Source of the DNA: Bigelowiella natans CCMP2755
Lineage: Eukaryota > Cercozoa > Chlorarachniophyceae
Length of the DNA stretch: 23,129 bases
NCBI GenBank assembly: GCA_000320545.1
Contig: ADNK01001615.1
Coordinates: forward strand, 1-23,129
Reading direction: 5' to 3'
Shown here: piece after piece, positions 1 through 9,906 of the stretch
Numbering within the stretch: the stretch's first letter is position 1
How the letters are laid out: every line of letters begins with the position of its first letter
The notes under the pieces: model-generated
The model's database searches: none
Told to the model about the DNA's origin: nothing
What the model saw: only the letters and a program-made list of their open reading frames with translations
Program-made: the position numbers and the translations under genes

Positions 1-59
1 CATTTCTGAGAGATTTTGCGGCTGTGTTCTACTGAAACAGTGATCATGATATTTGTACA

Positions 60-63
<4 letters not shown>

Positions 64-115
<52 letters not shown>
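64..115. repeat. TA microsatellite
   Basis: Nearly pure alternating TA with one TT interruption near the right end. Confidence 0.95.
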
Positions 116-363
116 GTTGTGACAGACGGCATCATACGCGGCATGCATAAATATTATTGCGAATAATCGAGTAGCAGCGCATTGACGACCGAACGATAGA
201 CGTTTCTGTGTAGGCCGATTAATGCAGGTGTGATCCGCCTGATTGACGATACGACATATACATATATCAAACATCGGCTCTCCAGGAGCGAAACTGCCGT
301 CACCAGCTTGCTACAAACTAGTCTACTATTCACAAGCCCCCCTCCCCCCCTTTTTTACAACTG

Positions 364-364
364 C

Positions 365-395
<31 letters not shown>

Positions 396-425
396 ATTAT
401 TATTTTTATTGTTATTATTATTATT
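364..425. repeat. ATT microsatellite
   Basis: Trinucleotide ATT run with a few substitutions; on the minus strand it reads AAT. Confidence 0.95.
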
Positions 426-472
426 GATATTGTTATCGTCACCATCCTTATCCGGAAAGCAATCAACACAAA

Positions 473-497
473 CGCGCGCGCACACACACACACACAC

Positions 498-535
<38 letters not shown>
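473..535. repeat. Compound CG/CA microsatellite
   Basis: A short CG run leads into a long CA run with a single CG interruption. Alternating purine-pyrimidine sequence of this kind can adopt Z-DNA. Confidence 0.95.
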
Positions 536-537
<2 letters not shown>

Positions 538-1012
538 GTCGGCCTCACGGAGTAGATACCGCAATGTCAGCTGAGAAGAAGGCCATAATGTTACATATCA
601 TATTTGTTTGGAAGAAGTAAAAACAACGTGGGAGATGGTGCGTTTACCCACAACAGCAGTAGTAATAATACCTTGTGAAAGTGATGCTTCAGTTCTCCAC
701 ACAAGTTCTCATGCCAATCGAGTATTAACTCCTGAGTAGGTGTCGGGGGGGGGGGGAGGGGGGATATAACAGATGGATATTGATATGTAGTACATGCGTG
801 CAGAGGCTGATGCGGATTTGACAAATTAAAAACTCACAAAAAAAAGCTATTGTGGGTTTTGCACTCTCGCACCACCTGCAAAAGAGTGATGAGCGCCTTC
901 GTTTGGCGCGCCGCGACCTGGAGGTAGGAGGACAAAGATGTCAGGAGGAGAAGCAGGAGAAGAAGAAGAAGAAGTGAGAGAGAGGATCAAGTATGGGCGA
1001 AGTAAGTGCTCA

Positions 1013-1489
1013 TTATCGGATGTGTTGTTTGCAAACCGAAGCTGCCTTGACGTCGGGCTGGATGTAGATTTTCTCCTAGATTTGGCGGATGTTTGCTCAG
1101 TATTATAGCCATACAAGTACACCCACCCACCCACACAAGCGCGCTCGCGCACACGAAAGAACGTACACTCAAATATTCGACTCAGAAGCAGGCCAACCTT
1201 CACTGTCAATTGAAAGCGCTTTTTGGGCTTCGCGTAGCGTTCATACTCCGACCACACGCTGACTCTCACGCCGTCAACATGCGTGATTTTCTGCCCAGCT
1301 CTTGCGGGCGAGTCGGCGAAAGATTTGCTCACGCTTACAATCTCAAGCGTAACCTGTTTCACGGAGCGAGCACGCAAGTGAATACCATCATCAGGGTGGC
1401 GAGTATACGCTGTGTGGGTATGCGTGCATGCATTGTGAATGTGTGTGTATGCGTGGTGAGGCAATATAACCCCCCTCCTTACTATTTGC

Positions 1490-1521
<32 letters not shown>

Positions 1522-3414
1522 ATCATCATCATCATCTGTCACCTTGTCCACCCGAAATCCGACATTGTTGTTCTTATTCCTCGTCACGAGGATCGTCGAG
1601 GTCTGCTCAAGACGATAAGCACGAGGAGGGGGGGAGGTTAGGAAAAGCCAAGGAGTAGGAGGAGGAGGGGGAGGAGGAGGAGGAGGAGAAGGCAACCTCA
1701 CGACCAGATCCACAGCTATGATAACTAGGAAAAAATGTTGTTTTCGTCCGCACCGAAGTACAAAATAAATGCTCATTTTTAGAATAATTTTGCTACTACT
1801 GCGCCAATGACCTTCCGCTCGTATCGTGGCCGCCTAATTCCTCGCGCAAAATGCTCCATTAGATACCTGACGGCGTGGATGGGGGGGGGGGGGTGATCGT
1901 CAGTACTTTCGGAATAGCTACGCTAATTTTCAACGCATTTTCATGGGGCCGAAGACTTCCATAACGTTGCATGGCTGCTGTATAACGTGCTGCTTCGAAA
2001 TAACCAACATGATGGCGTTCGTCTATCTCCCTTCCGTGTCGTCTGTCTCGAAAGCAGAGGAGGCAGCAGCAGCAGCGGCAGCAGCAGCGGCAGCAGCAGC
2101 GGCAGCACCGTGGTGGGTAGTCTTGCGTCCGTATCAGTTTGCGGAGATGTGCACGCATTAGCCCTGTCGCCGAAAGGAGAGATGAAGGAAGAATAAGAAG
2201 AAAATAGAAGAAGAAGAAGAAAAAGATAATGCGTATTTCATTTGTTCTAATCTAATATGAAGTATAATTTTATTCACCAGTACACTGCAGACGCACGGAG
2301 CCTTCCTCCTCGCATAGGGTTCCCTGTATGCATATTTGACCGCAAATTCAGCGAATATAAGTCACACCTCATTTCTATCTCCATTTCATCTTTGATCGAA
2401 GCTCATTCATCCTTTACTCTCCCTCAGGAAAAAGAAAAATTTCACTTAAATCTTCTTGTTCTTGCACCCCATCCCTAGAAGACCACCCCGCCCCCGCCCC
2501 CTTTGTATATCAACTGGCTGTGACGACAAATGGATTTTTCTATGAATCTCCGAAGTTCTAATTTTAGTGGTCGCAGACCGTTCTCATGAGGAGATTCGCT
2601 GTCTGTGCAAAGCTATCGATGAAATCCGTTTTCCCTTCTTTTTTCTTCTTTCTCGTTGGTGTAGCAGTTGCGGGGGTGATTGCTTCATGCGTCCTGCCTT
2701 TGAGGGCAATCAGCTCCGAGGCGCGATGTATGCACACTGCATTACACCATGTAGCCTGGCAAGGCAAAAGCACAGAGGGGAGGGGGGAGGGCGTATTTAG
2801 TTTATCCAACCTCGCAAGGTCATTATTCACCAAAAAATAATCCTCGTATTCGTCTGTCGTTCACTTTGCAGAATCTTCTACACATTTTCTCTAGGAACGA
2901 TGGAAAACACCAATGATTTTTGCCCTGACATGCAGTATCGAAAGTCGTTGGGAGTTCATTTTTGAACGCCTCTATAGGAACCGAGGTTGCAGCTCATTTA
3001 TGCTTTTCTCATCGCCTGAAGTGACACTAATATTCTTACCTGCTGAATCGCGAACGTGCTTGATGCAGAGCGCTTCTTCTTCCTCTCCGTATTTATAGCG
3101 TAAAGTTTCTACCCGGGTTGATAGTAGTAAGAGGGGAGAGGGCGGTAGGTTAGCATCGAAAAGAGGAGGGTGGGGAGAGATGTGGGAAAGGCGTAGCAAC
3201 CTGTGTGTGCTGTAAACTGTTCAGCAAATACTCCGAGCATTGCATGAACCTATCGGGTTTCAACGAAGAACAAATTGTGATGCCTGTTTCCCCAGCATTC
3301 ATCAATGGCTGAGTGCTAGTATCCCGTTTAGCATGATTTGCGCACTCGGGCAGGTGGACAGAGGGCGAACCTTTTTGCTAAGTCAAATGACTCCTCATCT
3401 TTGCCTTCCGACAT
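1013..3414 (-). CDS. Uncharacterised ~170 aa protein, six-exon model
   Basis: I do not recognise this protein. The model joins exons 3371-3414, 3218-3315, 3040-3108, 1907-1989, 1198-1353 and 1013-1075, which total 513 bases, stay in frame and end at TAA (1013-1015). The start gives MSEGKDEESFDLAK, with A at -3 of the ATG. The middle is charged and helical (KYGEEEEALCIKHVRDSAA, then AAMQRYGSLRPHENALKI). The fifth exon gives an alternating strand pattern with AGQKITHVDGVRV and RFQLTVK, which resembles the second half of a PDZ or another small beta domain. No signal peptide or membrane segment is visible. The gene is divergent from calcineurin B. The fifth exon is the safest; the second exon's donor (GTTTAC) and the 1050-base third intron are the weakest points, and an extra symmetric exon there would go unnoticed. 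The first intron is only 55 bases. Confidence 0.5.
1491..1536. repeat. ATC microsatellite
   Basis: Trinucleotide run with one extra base, inside the 553-base fourth intron of the minus-strand gene 1013-3414. Confidence 0.9.
1651..1691. repeat. GGA-rich microsatellite
   Basis: Purine-rich GGA run in the same intron as the ATC repeat. Confidence 0.85.
2063..2106. repeat. AGC/GGC microsatellite
   Basis: CAG units interspersed with CGG. It lies in the 1050-base third intron of the minus-strand gene, so the poly-Ala or poly-Ser frames it gives are not treated as protein. Confidence 0.85.
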
Positions 3415-4381
3415 CTTGGGACGGCGCAGGGGGGTCGGTGATCCTTGTCACAGGACACGCTTCCACCGCAGTAAATCGCTGAGCAGAGAGCAGTTTAGCA
3501 ACATTGTAGCACAACGTTGTCAATTATATAATATATCATCAAGCTGGCGTCATCTAAAACATGATGATCGCCGTCATGGTGGTTTTCGGTGTCGTTACCA
3601 TTGTCGAAATCAAAGTGGAAGAACGCGAAATACGATGAAAGCACGGAAAGTCCCATCGCTACCTACCATCCTACGGGCCCGCCCCTTACTAAAGATATCA
3701 TAAAATCACCGTGTCTTGCTTAAATGAAATAGCCAGACTTGTCTCCCCTCCCCCTACTACGGCCTCCCCCGCGCTGTGGGGCCTGAGAACGGATGGTAAG
3801 GCCCAGAGCAAGCACCGTTTGCTGCACTGCTGATGCACAATTAAAGCAGAAGTTAATGTTAGGATTTATCTGGTATAATAATAATCCGAATCTGACCAAA
3901 ATCGCTACTGCTTCTAAAAAAGATTACCAGTTTCGTTGAGCATTCACAGTAAGGTCGATTTCGATAGGTAAAACATCTTGAATCTATTGCCGGAATGAGC
4001 ATTTGCTATCATCCGAGAATGAAGAAAAGCTATCTCGTTCCCTTGCGAATGCCCAAATCTTCGCGGGTAGCGTGAACAGAAACCAATTTACACTTGCGAC
4101 AATCTAGTTTTACTTGTCTTAGTTAAAAATCGCACTCATTATGTGTCTACATCTAGCTCCCAGAATATCTGCTGCACAAACAAAGCGATTGGAAAGGTGT
4201 CTCTCTCTCGATGAGCGCGAGGACGTTTTTCTGTTAAATCGCCCCTCCCATCCCCATCCAATTTGCTGAAGCTTGATCATATTCTTCAGACCTCAACGAC
4301 AAACTTTGGACAGAGCGGTGTAAACTGGCCTAAGCGATATATTGATTGTAGTAGACACGAGAAAAGAAGTAGGTGAGAAAA
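3415..4381. promoter_or_regulatory. Divergent intergenic region between the unknown gene and calcineurin B
   Basis: The two start codons (minus 3412-3414, plus 4382-4384) face away from each other across 967 bases. The region must hold both promoters or one shared promoter. It is relatively free of microsatellites compared with the rest of the window. I see no TATA box or named factor site that I could defend. Confidence 0.5.
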
Positions 4382-5243
4382 ATGGGGAACCAACTGTCTC
4401 TCAGCGAGAAGCAAATAGAGGAGCTGAAGGGGCTCTCCAACTGTAAGTTCTATAAGATTCTATTGTATTAACGTTCTGTCATACTTCTGCCTGTTGTGCG
4501 GGCTCTCACAAGCCTCGATCTAATTGTAACAAGCAATCAACACCTTATACTTCTTCAGTTTCGAAGGAGGAGGTGCAAAAGTTATTCAAACGGTTTAAAA
4601 GTCTCGACAAGGACCACTCTGGTGGTCTTAACGTTGAGGAATTTCTAAATATTCCAAATTTGGAGCACAATCCTCTGGTGAGGAGAGTTGTTGCCACATT
4701 CGACGATGACAAGGTGATGTCAGGAAGACGCAAATAACAGGAGGGGGGGATAAGGGGCTGACGCAAAATAGAGAGAAGACAAATAGAATTTACGTGGAAT
4801 GACTTGTCGTGGAAATCTAAATTCCGTTTACCTTAATGACATTTGCTTAACCACGCCACATAATACATAATACAGAATGGTGTAATCGACTTCACGGAGT
4901 TCATTAAAAACCTGTCAATCTTCGCATCTAAATCCGCGGATGGCAAGGAAGAGGAGAAGACAAAATGTAATACACTCTGTAATATTCTTGCACTATCTAA
5001 TTGGACCTAAAAAGCGAAGGGAAAAATGATGTGCACATCCTGGCATATTGCCAAGAAACACATTAACTGAGCTTTTCCTGATGCCCCTTTCTTTTATAAA
5101 GTTGCGTTTAGAATGTACGACGTCAACAATGACGGTTATATCTCGAACGGAGATCTCTTCAAAATCCTGAAGATTATGGTTGGAAATAATCTGACTGACA
5201 CTCAGCTACAGCAGGTCGGTGATAGTTTCACGCACGGAGTGAG

Positions 5244-5284
<41 letters not shown>

Positions 5285-5723
5285 TGCCACAAATTTATGT
5301 ATCTGTACGTGCCCATTTTTGTCATGTATTTTTCTTTCATTTATTTAATTTCTAGAAACGTTGTATTCTTATCTTTTCCCTCTCCTTAGCTTGTAGATCG
5401 GACAATCGTACAAGGTGACAAAGACAAGGATGGGAAGCTATCATATGTGGAATTTGTAGCGGTAAATACCATACCCAAAAGAACCATTCTCCATCGTATT
5501 TTTTTGTAAAAACGAAATCGAGTGAGTGCGTTAACATCAATTTCCCCGATGATTTCGAGAGTATTATTCATTTACTTGCGAGGATGCGCTGTCATATATG
5601 GATAATAATAACAATAATAATAGACATCAACAGCTAATACTGTGTTTGGTTGCGTTTGGTGTCACATCATAGATGGTGAAATCATCCAATATCAACGAGA
5701 AGCTAAGCGTGGACGTCTCTTAA
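4382..5723 (+). CDS. CNB: Calcineurin regulatory subunit B (protein phosphatase 2B, EF-hand)
   Basis: Calcineurin B is the calcium-binding regulatory subunit of the Ca2+/calmodulin-dependent Ser/Thr phosphatase. It binds and stabilises catalytic subunit A. Exons are 4382-4442, 4559-4713, 4876-4966, 5102-5214, 5390-5461 and 5673-5723, giving 180 aa, close to the usual 170-176. The start MGNQLS is an N-myristoylation signal. Four EF-hand loops are visible: [12 protein letters not shown] (37-48), [12 protein letters not shown] (69-80), [12 protein letters not shown] (109-120) and [12 protein letters not shown] (150-161). KFAFRMYD precedes loop 3, and the protein ends [16 protein letters not shown], like the family's C-terminus. 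All introns are GT-AG (116, 162, 135, 175 and 211 bases). The fourth intron holds a CT microsatellite close to its donor (GTCGGT). Loop 3 ends in Asp instead of Glu. Other EF-hand proteins such as calmodulin or CBL lack this combination of myristoylation site and C-terminus, so the call is firm. Confidence 0.95.
5245..5278. repeat. CT microsatellite in calcineurin B intron 4
   Basis: A CT run starts about 30 bases after the GTCGGT donor of the fourth intron. Confidence 0.95.
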
Positions 5724-6083
5724 ACTTGAACGTCGCAGATCAATATTTGACTGGAGGTGTTTGCATTCCAGATATTGCAGTCAAAAATAATATTTTTGTA
5801 GCAGATGATGAATACTATGTGTACGAGCACGGCGGACGTTATGCTATGTAATATATTCTAGTTCCCATCTAAACTGATGGAGGCCCGTCCAAATCATAAG
5901 CGATCAATTGCATACGACATCATCCGATACCGCAATAATAGATGTCGCATTGTTATTTGAAAACATTCACATATGCGCGGACATCTTCATAGACTTATTC
6001 GTTGCTACAATGCTGCGCTTCACACAATGTACGTACTAGGTGTGTGTGCATGTAGTTGCTGCTGTTATGTTGCCGCTATCTAC

Positions 6084-6117
6084 TAGATCTAGCTATTGAT
6101 GTATGTAGATCTAGCTA
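6084..6117. repeat. Direct repeat of TAGATCTAGCTA
   Basis: The 12-base sequence occurs at 6084-6095 and 6106-6117. Each copy contains the palindrome TAGATCTA. It lies in intergenic DNA with no visible gene association. Confidence 0.6.
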
Positions 6118-6347
6118 GCTAGCGTACAAATTCTCATTTAGTGGGAGCTAAAAACGATCACATGAACTTTGTACATTGACATCATCGAACCACGTACGAA
6201 CACACCCACATGCGTAGAACTGTGGGTTCTAGATCGCAAGCCGACGTAGGTTTGCTTTGAAACACAATTGTCTGCGGCAAATGAACAATTCGAATCGCTC
6301 TGATGTTGATTTTCTACATCAGTATTTCTTGCGATGACAGGACAACC

Positions 6348-6427
6348 CATGATGGACATGCAACACGTTGCACATGCAATGCACATTCATGATGGACTTG
6401 CAACGTGTTGTGCACACAATGCACATG
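6348..6427. repeat. Imperfect 40-base tandem duplication with inverted cores
   Basis: Two 40-base units (6348-6387 and 6388-6427) both begin CATGATGGAC and share a GCACA-type end. The core of the first, GCAACACGTTGC, is the reverse complement of the core of the second, GCAACGTGTTGC, so the pair can also form a hairpin. Confidence 0.65.
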
Positions 6428-6445
6428 TCACATTGCTGTGTCCAT

Positions 6446-6473
6446 TGAACAATGAACAATGAACAATGAACAA
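6446..6473. repeat. Tandem TGAACAA x4
   Basis: Four perfect 7-base units. On the minus strand this is TTGTTCA repeated, just beyond the 3' end of the LINE-like fragment. It could be the simple-repeat tail many non-poly(A) LINEs carry. Confidence 0.7.
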
Positions 6474-6481
6474 TGATGACG
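6464..6481. repeat. 18-base direct repeat, left copy (possible target-site duplication)
   Basis: CAATGAACAATGATGACG occurs here and again, identically, at 6967-6984, bracketing the LINE-like fragment. The left copy overlaps a run of four TGAACAA units (6446-6473). Confidence 0.55.
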
Positions 6482-6966
6482 AACTGCATTTCCAAAACGT
6501 TGCAAGACACTTGCAGTGTGCAAAATGCAGTGCCTCGAACTGGTTTCAGTGAGGACTGTGACTAGCAAATCAACTAGCTGGTTTGCCAAAATGGCATGAC
6601 TTGGTCATTGAGAAGCAATGACACTAGCGGCAAAATTCTGACGGCGCAAGACCTCCACTCTGAGCAAAAACTTCCTGAAGGCCATGTCCACACGACGATC
6701 TACGATTGGATCATCTGAGGGGGCCCCCAGCAGAATTTTGGTTTTGGAGGAGTCTGGAGCGTCAAAGAATGAAGAGTGGAGGGAAGAAGCTGAACCCAGA
6801 GCTGATCTCATGTGCGAGAGAAGCTTGCATCTCTCTGCATTCAAGTGAGTGCAATGATGGATGAGGTGGTTGACACTTTGAACAACTTCAGCATTGCAAA
6901 GAGGACACACCGAGAAAGTGGCTCCTCGCCCAGGCTCTGGATTTGCAAATTGGGGACAATGCAACA
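6482..6966 (-). mobile_element. 5'-truncated non-LTR retrotransposon (LINE) 3' fragment
   Basis: The minus strand carries an open frame (stop at 6605-6607) that contains a CX2CX9HX4C zinc knuckle, CPLCNAEVVQSVNHLIHHC. This is followed by a basic helical C-terminus. Such knuckles sit at the C-terminal end of many LINE reverse-transcriptase proteins. No reverse-transcriptase catalytic motif is present, so only the 3' end of an element was inserted. The piece ends 165 bases before the start codon of the oxygenase gene and lies in the opposite direction. An 18-base direct repeat brackets it. It could instead be a host gene remnant with a similar knuckle. Confidence 0.55.
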
Positions 6967-6984
6967 CAATGAACAATGATGACG
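6967..6984. repeat. 18-base direct repeat, right copy (possible target-site duplication)
   Basis: This is an exact second copy of CAATGAACAATGATGACG at the 5' side of the minus-strand LINE-like fragment. It supports insertion by target-primed reverse transcription. Confidence 0.55.
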
Positions 6985-7130
6985 GAAGTGCAAAGAATGA
7001 CAAAATTATCTTTGAGGCGCAGGATGTTTTGGGCATGAAACACCGTCTCTATTTCCCAATTTTTCCATGTCGCATCAGATAAATTGCCATTGTTTTCCAG
7101 GAGAGCGGAAGGCCAGATTAGATCCGAACA

Positions 7131-8866
7131 ATGGCGGCCGTGCCTCGGCGCTTGGAGCACGACCCGGAAATCGCGGGGGCGATCTTCGGCAAAGGGCAGG
7201 TGGAAAAAATCCTCCCGCCTCGTAAAAAAAAATGTTGCCCCCCCTACCAGCGTTGAAGGAAAGAGAGGGAAACTGAGGCTAGCGGAATGGATTCTTGAAT
7301 GATGACCTTGTTTATCCAATTCAAACAGACTCAGTTTAGCAGCTTCGATTCCCGATCAGAGGGACCATGGTACCGACGACAAAATCAAGCATCGATAGGG
7401 TTAGCTCCTTCCAGTTGTGCTTATCCTCTCCCACTGTCTCATTCTCTCTCTCTCTTTCTTTCCTTCTCTCTCCTTCCCTCTGGCAACTCCTGGTCTCCCA
7501 TCACTCTTTCCTAGATGGCTTTTCCTCCTTGCAGCACTCGATTTCGACCCGGCTCATCCGGGGCTTCTGCAACCCGTTATGGAAAGCTATATTGAAGAGG
7601 GCGACTATGCTCTCGCTTACAATCGATTACACACAGCTCTCCGAGCCTTGGAACACCAAAAAGAATCTCAGGTGGCAGGAGGGGAAATGGTACTAAAACC
7701 CGAACTACAAGACCGAGCCTCTTTTGCGCGAAGCATCTCAGAGAGGTATCTCTCGTTGATTCAGAGAGACCCAGAGGGCAGGCGGATCATCGAGGAGATG
7801 CAGCAGCTCCTCAGCGAATCGTAATGTCTATACATTCTTTCAACATATGAATATCTCTTGCACGCACACTCACACACTCATTACGCCTAGACAATGTACA
7901 CGCATGTGGGGATATCATTGCGACTATCACAATGTTTGAATCCTGTTCGCGTTATTGTACTGCACGGCAGTTCGAATCTTGGCGGAGCCACGCGACGGCA
8001 TGGCGGGCTCGCTGCTCCGAAAATAACCCTGCCGTTTTCGACCGTTATCTGCCGGTGGGACCTGTATGAAGAAAGGAAAAATAGGCATGCCGAATATGCA
8101 TTGTCCAGGGAAGAAGTCGCGCAATTGTATGATGTTGTTATCGATGGCTACCAGCGCTTTAAGAAAGGAGTACCCGCGTTGTCTTCAGAGATCGGCCAAT
8201 ATCAAAGAGGTGTACGAAGATCTCGCCCCCCCCCGGGGGGGAGCGACACCCAGCTGAACCACGATTTCTTTATGTGGCAAATGGAGCCCTTTGAGACAAC
8301 TGGGAGGTAATTGTGGGAAGGATGGAAGTGGGGGCTGTCTATGCATATACCTGTTTAGATGTCCAACCCCTTCGATTTCAGCATCTGTGTAAACTGAAAA
8401 AGGTATTGGAGCGGGTTCGAATCTGCCCCCCCCTTCCGCAAACTTCTACGAGTTTTCCTCGACGCATGCAAGGGCTACCTTGTAGCCAATGGCCACTCGC
8501 ATGAGGAAGCGGTGAGATGCGTGCATGCAGTGTAAGCGATAGCGAGATGATGCACACCTTCACTCCTTCCCTTGTCGCAGGAGCTCCGTGCGCGTGGGAA
8601 GACGCTCATATGGGCCTCAGTCCATACGGGGGAAAGTATACACCAGCCGCACAACAGCGGCAATGCGATGATCGGGGGCGTCTTTTATGCACGCGTGCCA
8701 GAGAACTCGGGAAAGCTTGTTTTCTTCGATCCGCGAGGCAAATCGCCAGTGGTGCCCTTCATGGATGAGACCGATCCGCTCCCTATACCGCCTTTCCACA
8801 ACGTTTTCGAGGTAACAGATAATCTCCTCCCTTCTCCCACTAATTATATCCTTCTCTATGTACGTG

Positions 8867-8904
<38 letters not shown>

Positions 8905-8909
8905 ATAGT

Positions 8910-8948
<39 letters not shown>

Positions 8949-9871
8949 TACATACTCAAAGCAGCAGCACTCATTATCCTCTGGTCATGATGCTGTTGGA
9001 AAAAACAACGGCAGGTGGATCCTCAAGAGGGCTTGCTAGTTTTGTTTCCCGGGTGGCTTTACCATCAGGTTGGTGGTTGACGAAGATAACGATGATGACG
9101 ACCATGATAGTTACAACAGCCATTCTCCTAAGCACGTACTTTAGCTATCACTGTACTGATGCTGCATGCTTTATCATAATTTCCTTCCGAGTAGTCACCG
9201 TACGCATGGCATTCGAAGCAAAGTAGAGTCGATATAGTATTGATGGCATGCGCGACTTTCTTCCTTCGCCTTGCCTTCTCTATTGCCCCCTCTCCACTTG
9301 TCATCTTATTTGCGAAGGTTCGGCCATCAACTGGATTGAACGTCGGGAAGGATGGATATCGGTTGGAAGATTAACTTCCCCTAATTTATCTGAGCATGCT
9401 AACACACGCCTACAGCATATACATACGTAAGACCTGTTGCTAGAATCGACAGATTCGAAATAATGCTACACGTGTGTTTCTGCAGGGTCTCATTCAGCAT
9501 CAACCTAGATGGTGAGTGGGGGGAGACCGGAGGAACGACCTACGATGACATGAAGCTGCCGCCAGAGCAAGAGCATCATGAAGGCTGGTGGGAGGGGGCT
9601 GGAATTTCCACTCGCACTTGGGACAGTGGCAGTAATGCCGACCAGCCTGCGGGTGTTGTTGGTGATGAGAATCATCGTCAAAGTATCGATGAAAGCGAAC
9701 AACAGGCAAGGAGAAAGGCCACCATGAATGATGGGATTGGGGACGAGGATGAGATAGGAGCAGCAGCTTCTCTACCGGCCGCTGCGAGTACTGTTTGCGC
9801 AGGTGACGACGATAGTATGCACCCAACGTGTGAATTCGCCCATGGCGCAAAAGCTGATGACGGCGCTATTA

Positions 9872-9906
<35 letters not shown>

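Larger units (their letters stand above)
1..1012. other. Non-genic stretch at left end
   Basis: I see no supportable gene here. The stretch is dominated by microsatellites: TA (64-115), ATT (364-425), CG/CA (473-535), a G run near 747-755 and AAG/AGG-rich DNA near 940-975. Apparent open frames here are low-complexity translations of these repeats. It forms the 3' flank of the minus-strand gene ending at 1013. Confidence 0.6.
5724..6445. other. Intergenic region downstream of calcineurin B
   Basis: No gene is recognisable. The stretch carries the TAGATCTAGCTA direct repeat and the 40-base tandem duplication listed separately. There is no canonical AATAAA close to the calcineurin B stop. Confidence 0.5.

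Noticed and set aside
847-1464. 205-codon minus-strand open frame read as one protein
   Set aside because: Only 1198-1353 looks coding in this frame. The 3' part is Ser/Pro low complexity and the true continuation is an acceptor at 1075 in another frame.
473-2106. CRISPR array
   Set aside because: The repeats are simple microsatellites without unique spacers of constant size, in a eukaryotic setting.
1943-2196. Plus-strand poly-Ala and poly-Ser/Gly frames
   Set aside because: They are translations of the AGC/GGC microsatellite inside an intron of the minus-strand gene.
3338-3703. 121-codon plus-strand open frame
   Set aside because: It overlaps the start exon of the minus-strand gene antisense, is rich in Arg/His/Ser and shows no domain or splice support.
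6888-7319. 143-codon minus-strand frame over the oxygenase first exon
   Set aside because: It is antisense to the MAAVPRRLEHDPE exon and crosses the LINE boundary; no recognisable domain.
8066-8257. Frameshift at the C/G runs near 8228-8241 in the oxygenase
   Set aside because: A second frame looked attractive (KEVYEDLAPPRG), but the first frame is open and domain-like on both sides, so no shift is needed.
8382-8511. Frameshift at the C8 run at 8427-8434
   Set aside because: Choosing the acceptor at 8402 restores the frame without any indel.
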